Below, piece after piece: positions 5,747 to 7,197 of a stretch of DNA of 7,197 bases. Made by a program: the position numbers and the translations under genes. The first letter of the stretch is position 1; every line of letters starts with the position of its first letter. Source of the stretch: Lachnospiraceae bacterium UBA1778 (GTDB lineage Bacteria; Bacillota; Clostridia; Lachnospirales; Lachnospiraceae); the NCBI GenBank assembly GCA_002315255.1, contig DCGM01000041.1, positions 31,131-38,327 of the forward strand. Direction: 5' to 3'. The notes under the pieces are model-generated. The model saw only the letters and a list, made by a program, of their open reading frames with translations, was not told where the DNA came from and did no database searches.

Positions 5747-7197
5747 ATGATTTATGATGTTGCGGTAATCGGCGCCGGTGTCGTCGGCGCGATGACAGCG
5801 CGAAACCTTTCCCGCTACGATCTGAAGGTCTGCCTGCTCGAAAAAGAGCCGGACGTGGCGATGGGCGCCACGAAGGCGAACTCGGCGATCGTTCATGCCG
5901 GATTTGACGCGCATGAAGGCAGCTTAAAAGCATTGTTAAATGTGCGCGGGTCGGAAATGTTCGAAGAGGTCACGAAGGACCTCGGCGTGAAATTTATCCG
6001 AAACGGCTCTCTCGTCATCGGTTTTAACGAGGAAGATTTAGAAACGGTGAAAACGCTCTATCAGCGCGGAATCGCAAACGGCGTGAAAGAGCTTCAGATT
6101 CTTACGGGCGAGGAAGTCCGCGAAATGGAGCCGAACCTTTCCGAGAAAGTCACATGCGCGCTCTATGCGCCGACCGGTGCGATCACCTGCCCGTATGAGC
6201 TTACGGTCGCCGCTGTCGGAAACGCGATGGACAATGGTGTTTCCCTCTTTTTAAACTTTGATGTTCAGGCGATCGAGCCCGCGAAAGAGGGCTACCGCCT
6301 TTCGAACGGGACGGAGACGGTCGAAGCGCGCTTCGTCGTCAATGCAGCCGGCCTCTATTCGGACGCAGTCGCGAAGATGGTAGGAGATGATTCGTTCACC
6401 GTTCACCCGCGGCGCGGCGAATACGTCCTACTCGACCGGGAGCAGGGGAGCATTGTTTCAAAGACGATCTTCCGGACACCGACAAAGATGGGAAAAGGAA
6501 TCCTCGTTTCCCCGACGGTCGACGGCAATCTGATTACCGGCCCGACTTCGGAAGATATTACCGATAAAAACGACAAAAAAACGACGGCTGAGGGGCTTTC
6601 GCGCGTGATCCGCGAAGCGCTTGAAAATGCGGGAGATATCCGTTTTAACCAGTCGATCACTTCATTTACCGGACTTCGCGCCGTCGGCTCGACCGGTGAT
6701 TTTATCATCACGTCGCCGAAGCCGCATTTTATCAATGCAGCCGGCATCGAATCACCGGGACTTACCGCATCGCCGGCGATCGCGGAATATATCGCGGACA
6801 TGCTCGGAAAACAGGGCCTGAAGCTGGTCGAAAAGAAGAACTTTATTAAGACGCGGAAATCGATGACCTGGTTCCGCGATGCTTCGATGGAAGAAAAGAA
6901 CCGGGCGATTAAAGAAAATCCGGCTTATGGCCGCGTGATCTGCCGCTGCGAAACTGTGACAGAGGGCGAAATTCTCGAAGCGCTCCGGACGAACCCGAAG
7001 GCGACTGACCTCGACGGAATCAAGCGCCGCACGCGCACCCAGATGGGACGCTGCCAGGGCGGCTTCTGCACGCCGAAGATCATCGAGATCCTGGGCGAGG
7101 AGCTGGGCCTCCCGCCCGAGGCGTTCCTGACGTCCCGCAAGGTCGCCCCCCTGTCTCTGCGCCAATCAAACAATCAAACAACCAAACAATCAAACAA
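5747..7197 (+). CDS. GlpA-like FAD-dependent oxidoreductase with C-terminal BFD-type [2Fe-2S] domain (3' end outside window)
   Basis: The gene starts at ATG 5747 with aaggaga (5733-5739) seven bases upstream and runs 483 residues without a stop to the window edge. Residues 3-32 form the Rossmann FAD-binding fold, GAGVVG at 9-14 with E32 as the expected adenosine-ribose ligand. Residues up to about 360 are a DAO-type oxidoreductase domain, including VNAAGLYSD (198-206), GEYVLLD and INAAGIESPGL (329-339). The C-terminal part is a BFD-like iron-sulfur domain with C399, C401, C436 and C441 (CxC-x34-CxxxxC). This architecture fits GlpA-type anaerobic glycerol-3-phosphate dehydrogenases, which in Clostridia are usually followed by a pyridine-nucleotide oxidoreductase and a DUF1667 protein; those genes would lie beyond the window. 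L-2-hydroxyglutarate oxidase-like (LhgO) activity is an alternative, so no symbol is given. The domain content suggests only a short C-terminal tail is missing. From residue 473 the frame reads through an 8-bp repeat that does not look like normal protein. Confidence 0.88.
   Translation, partial: MIYDVAVIGAGVVGAMTARNLSRYDLKVCLLEKEPDVAMGATKANSAIVHAGFDAHEGSLKALLNVRGSEMFEEVTKDLGVKFIRNGSLVIGFNEEDLETVKTLYQRGIANGVKELQILTGEEVREMEPNLSEKVTCALYAPTGAITCPYELTVAAVGNAMDNGVSLFLNFDVQAIEPAKEGYRLSNGTETVEARFVVNAAGLYSDAVAKMVGDDSFTVHPRRGEYVLLDREQGSIVSKTIFRTPTKMGKGILVSPTVDGNLITGPTSEDITDKNDKKTTAEGLSRVIREALENAGDIRFNQSITSFTGLRAVGSTGDFIITSPKPHFINAAGIESPGLTASPAIAEYIADMLGKQGLKLVEKKNFIKTRKSMTWFRDASMEEKNRAIKENPAYGRVICRCETVTEGEILEALRTNPKATDLDGIKRRTRTQMGRCQGGFCTPKIIEILGEELGLPPEAFLTSRKVAPLSLRQSNNQTTKQSN
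7163..7197 (+). repeat. 8-bp tandem repeat at the end of the window
   Basis: The unit caatcaaa occurs four times (7163-7170, 7171-7178, 7179-7186 with one change to caaccaaa, 7187-7194), followed by caa. The stretch has no G and is AT-rich, in sharp contrast to the GC-rich DNA just before it. It may continue beyond the window. It is read in frame by the oxidoreductase gene as a Q/N/S/T-rich tail. It could be a natural simple-sequence repeat or an assembly end artefact. Confidence 0.9.

Noticed and set aside
5426..5914. Minus-strand open frame opposite rnz and the oxidoreductase start
   Set aside because: It is a shadow of two conserved plus-strand genes, and its product shows no family motif.
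6403..7173. Several minus-strand open frames opposite the last gene
   Set aside because: The plus strand encodes a continuous FAD and [2Fe-2S] protein through this region. That frame simply lacks a stop inside the window.

Overview
The window looks like chromosomal DNA from a moderately GC-rich member of the Bacillota, most likely class Clostridia. Three things suggest this: secA sits directly before prfB, a tsaE-tsaB-rimI block is present, and there is a RibU-type ECF S component plus a GlpA-like flavoenzyme with a C-terminal [2Fe-2S] domain. The genus cannot be named from the sequence alone. All eight genes are on the + strand and the spacing is tight, so the whole window could be one or two transcription units. 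I found no convincing promoter, rho-independent terminator, tRNA, rRNA, insertion sequence or CRISPR array.

Layout: (1) the C-terminal part of SecA, whose start lies before the window; (2) a 103-bp spacer with a 15-bp direct repeat and a possible hairpin; (3) prfB, peptide chain release factor 2, readable in one frame without the usual programmed frameshift; (4) a 77-bp spacer made mostly of 19-bp tandem repeats that begin inside the end of prfB; (5) a RibU-like membrane protein with an unusual histidine-rich N-terminal extension; (6) tsaE, tsaB and rimI, packed with 1 to 10 bp gaps or overlaps; (7) rnz, ribonuclease Z; (8) a GlpA-like FAD/[2Fe-2S] oxidoreductase still open at the window end, where it runs into an 8-bp tandem repeat.

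Functionally, the middle of the window is a translation-support cluster: RF2 ends translation, TsaE and TsaB help make the t6A modification of ANN-decoding tRNAs, RimI acetylates ribosomal protein S18 or related substrates, and RNase Z matures tRNA 3' ends. SecA exports finished proteins. The RibU-like protein probably imports riboflavin, the precursor of the FAD used by the last enzyme, although that link is only inferred.

I do not see a clearly new biological system. The most unusual signals lie at the gene junctions. Three separate 3' ends (secA, prfB and the last gene) carry short tandem duplications with unit lengths not divisible by three. The prfB case creates a chain of overlapping micro-ORFs leading to the next gene.
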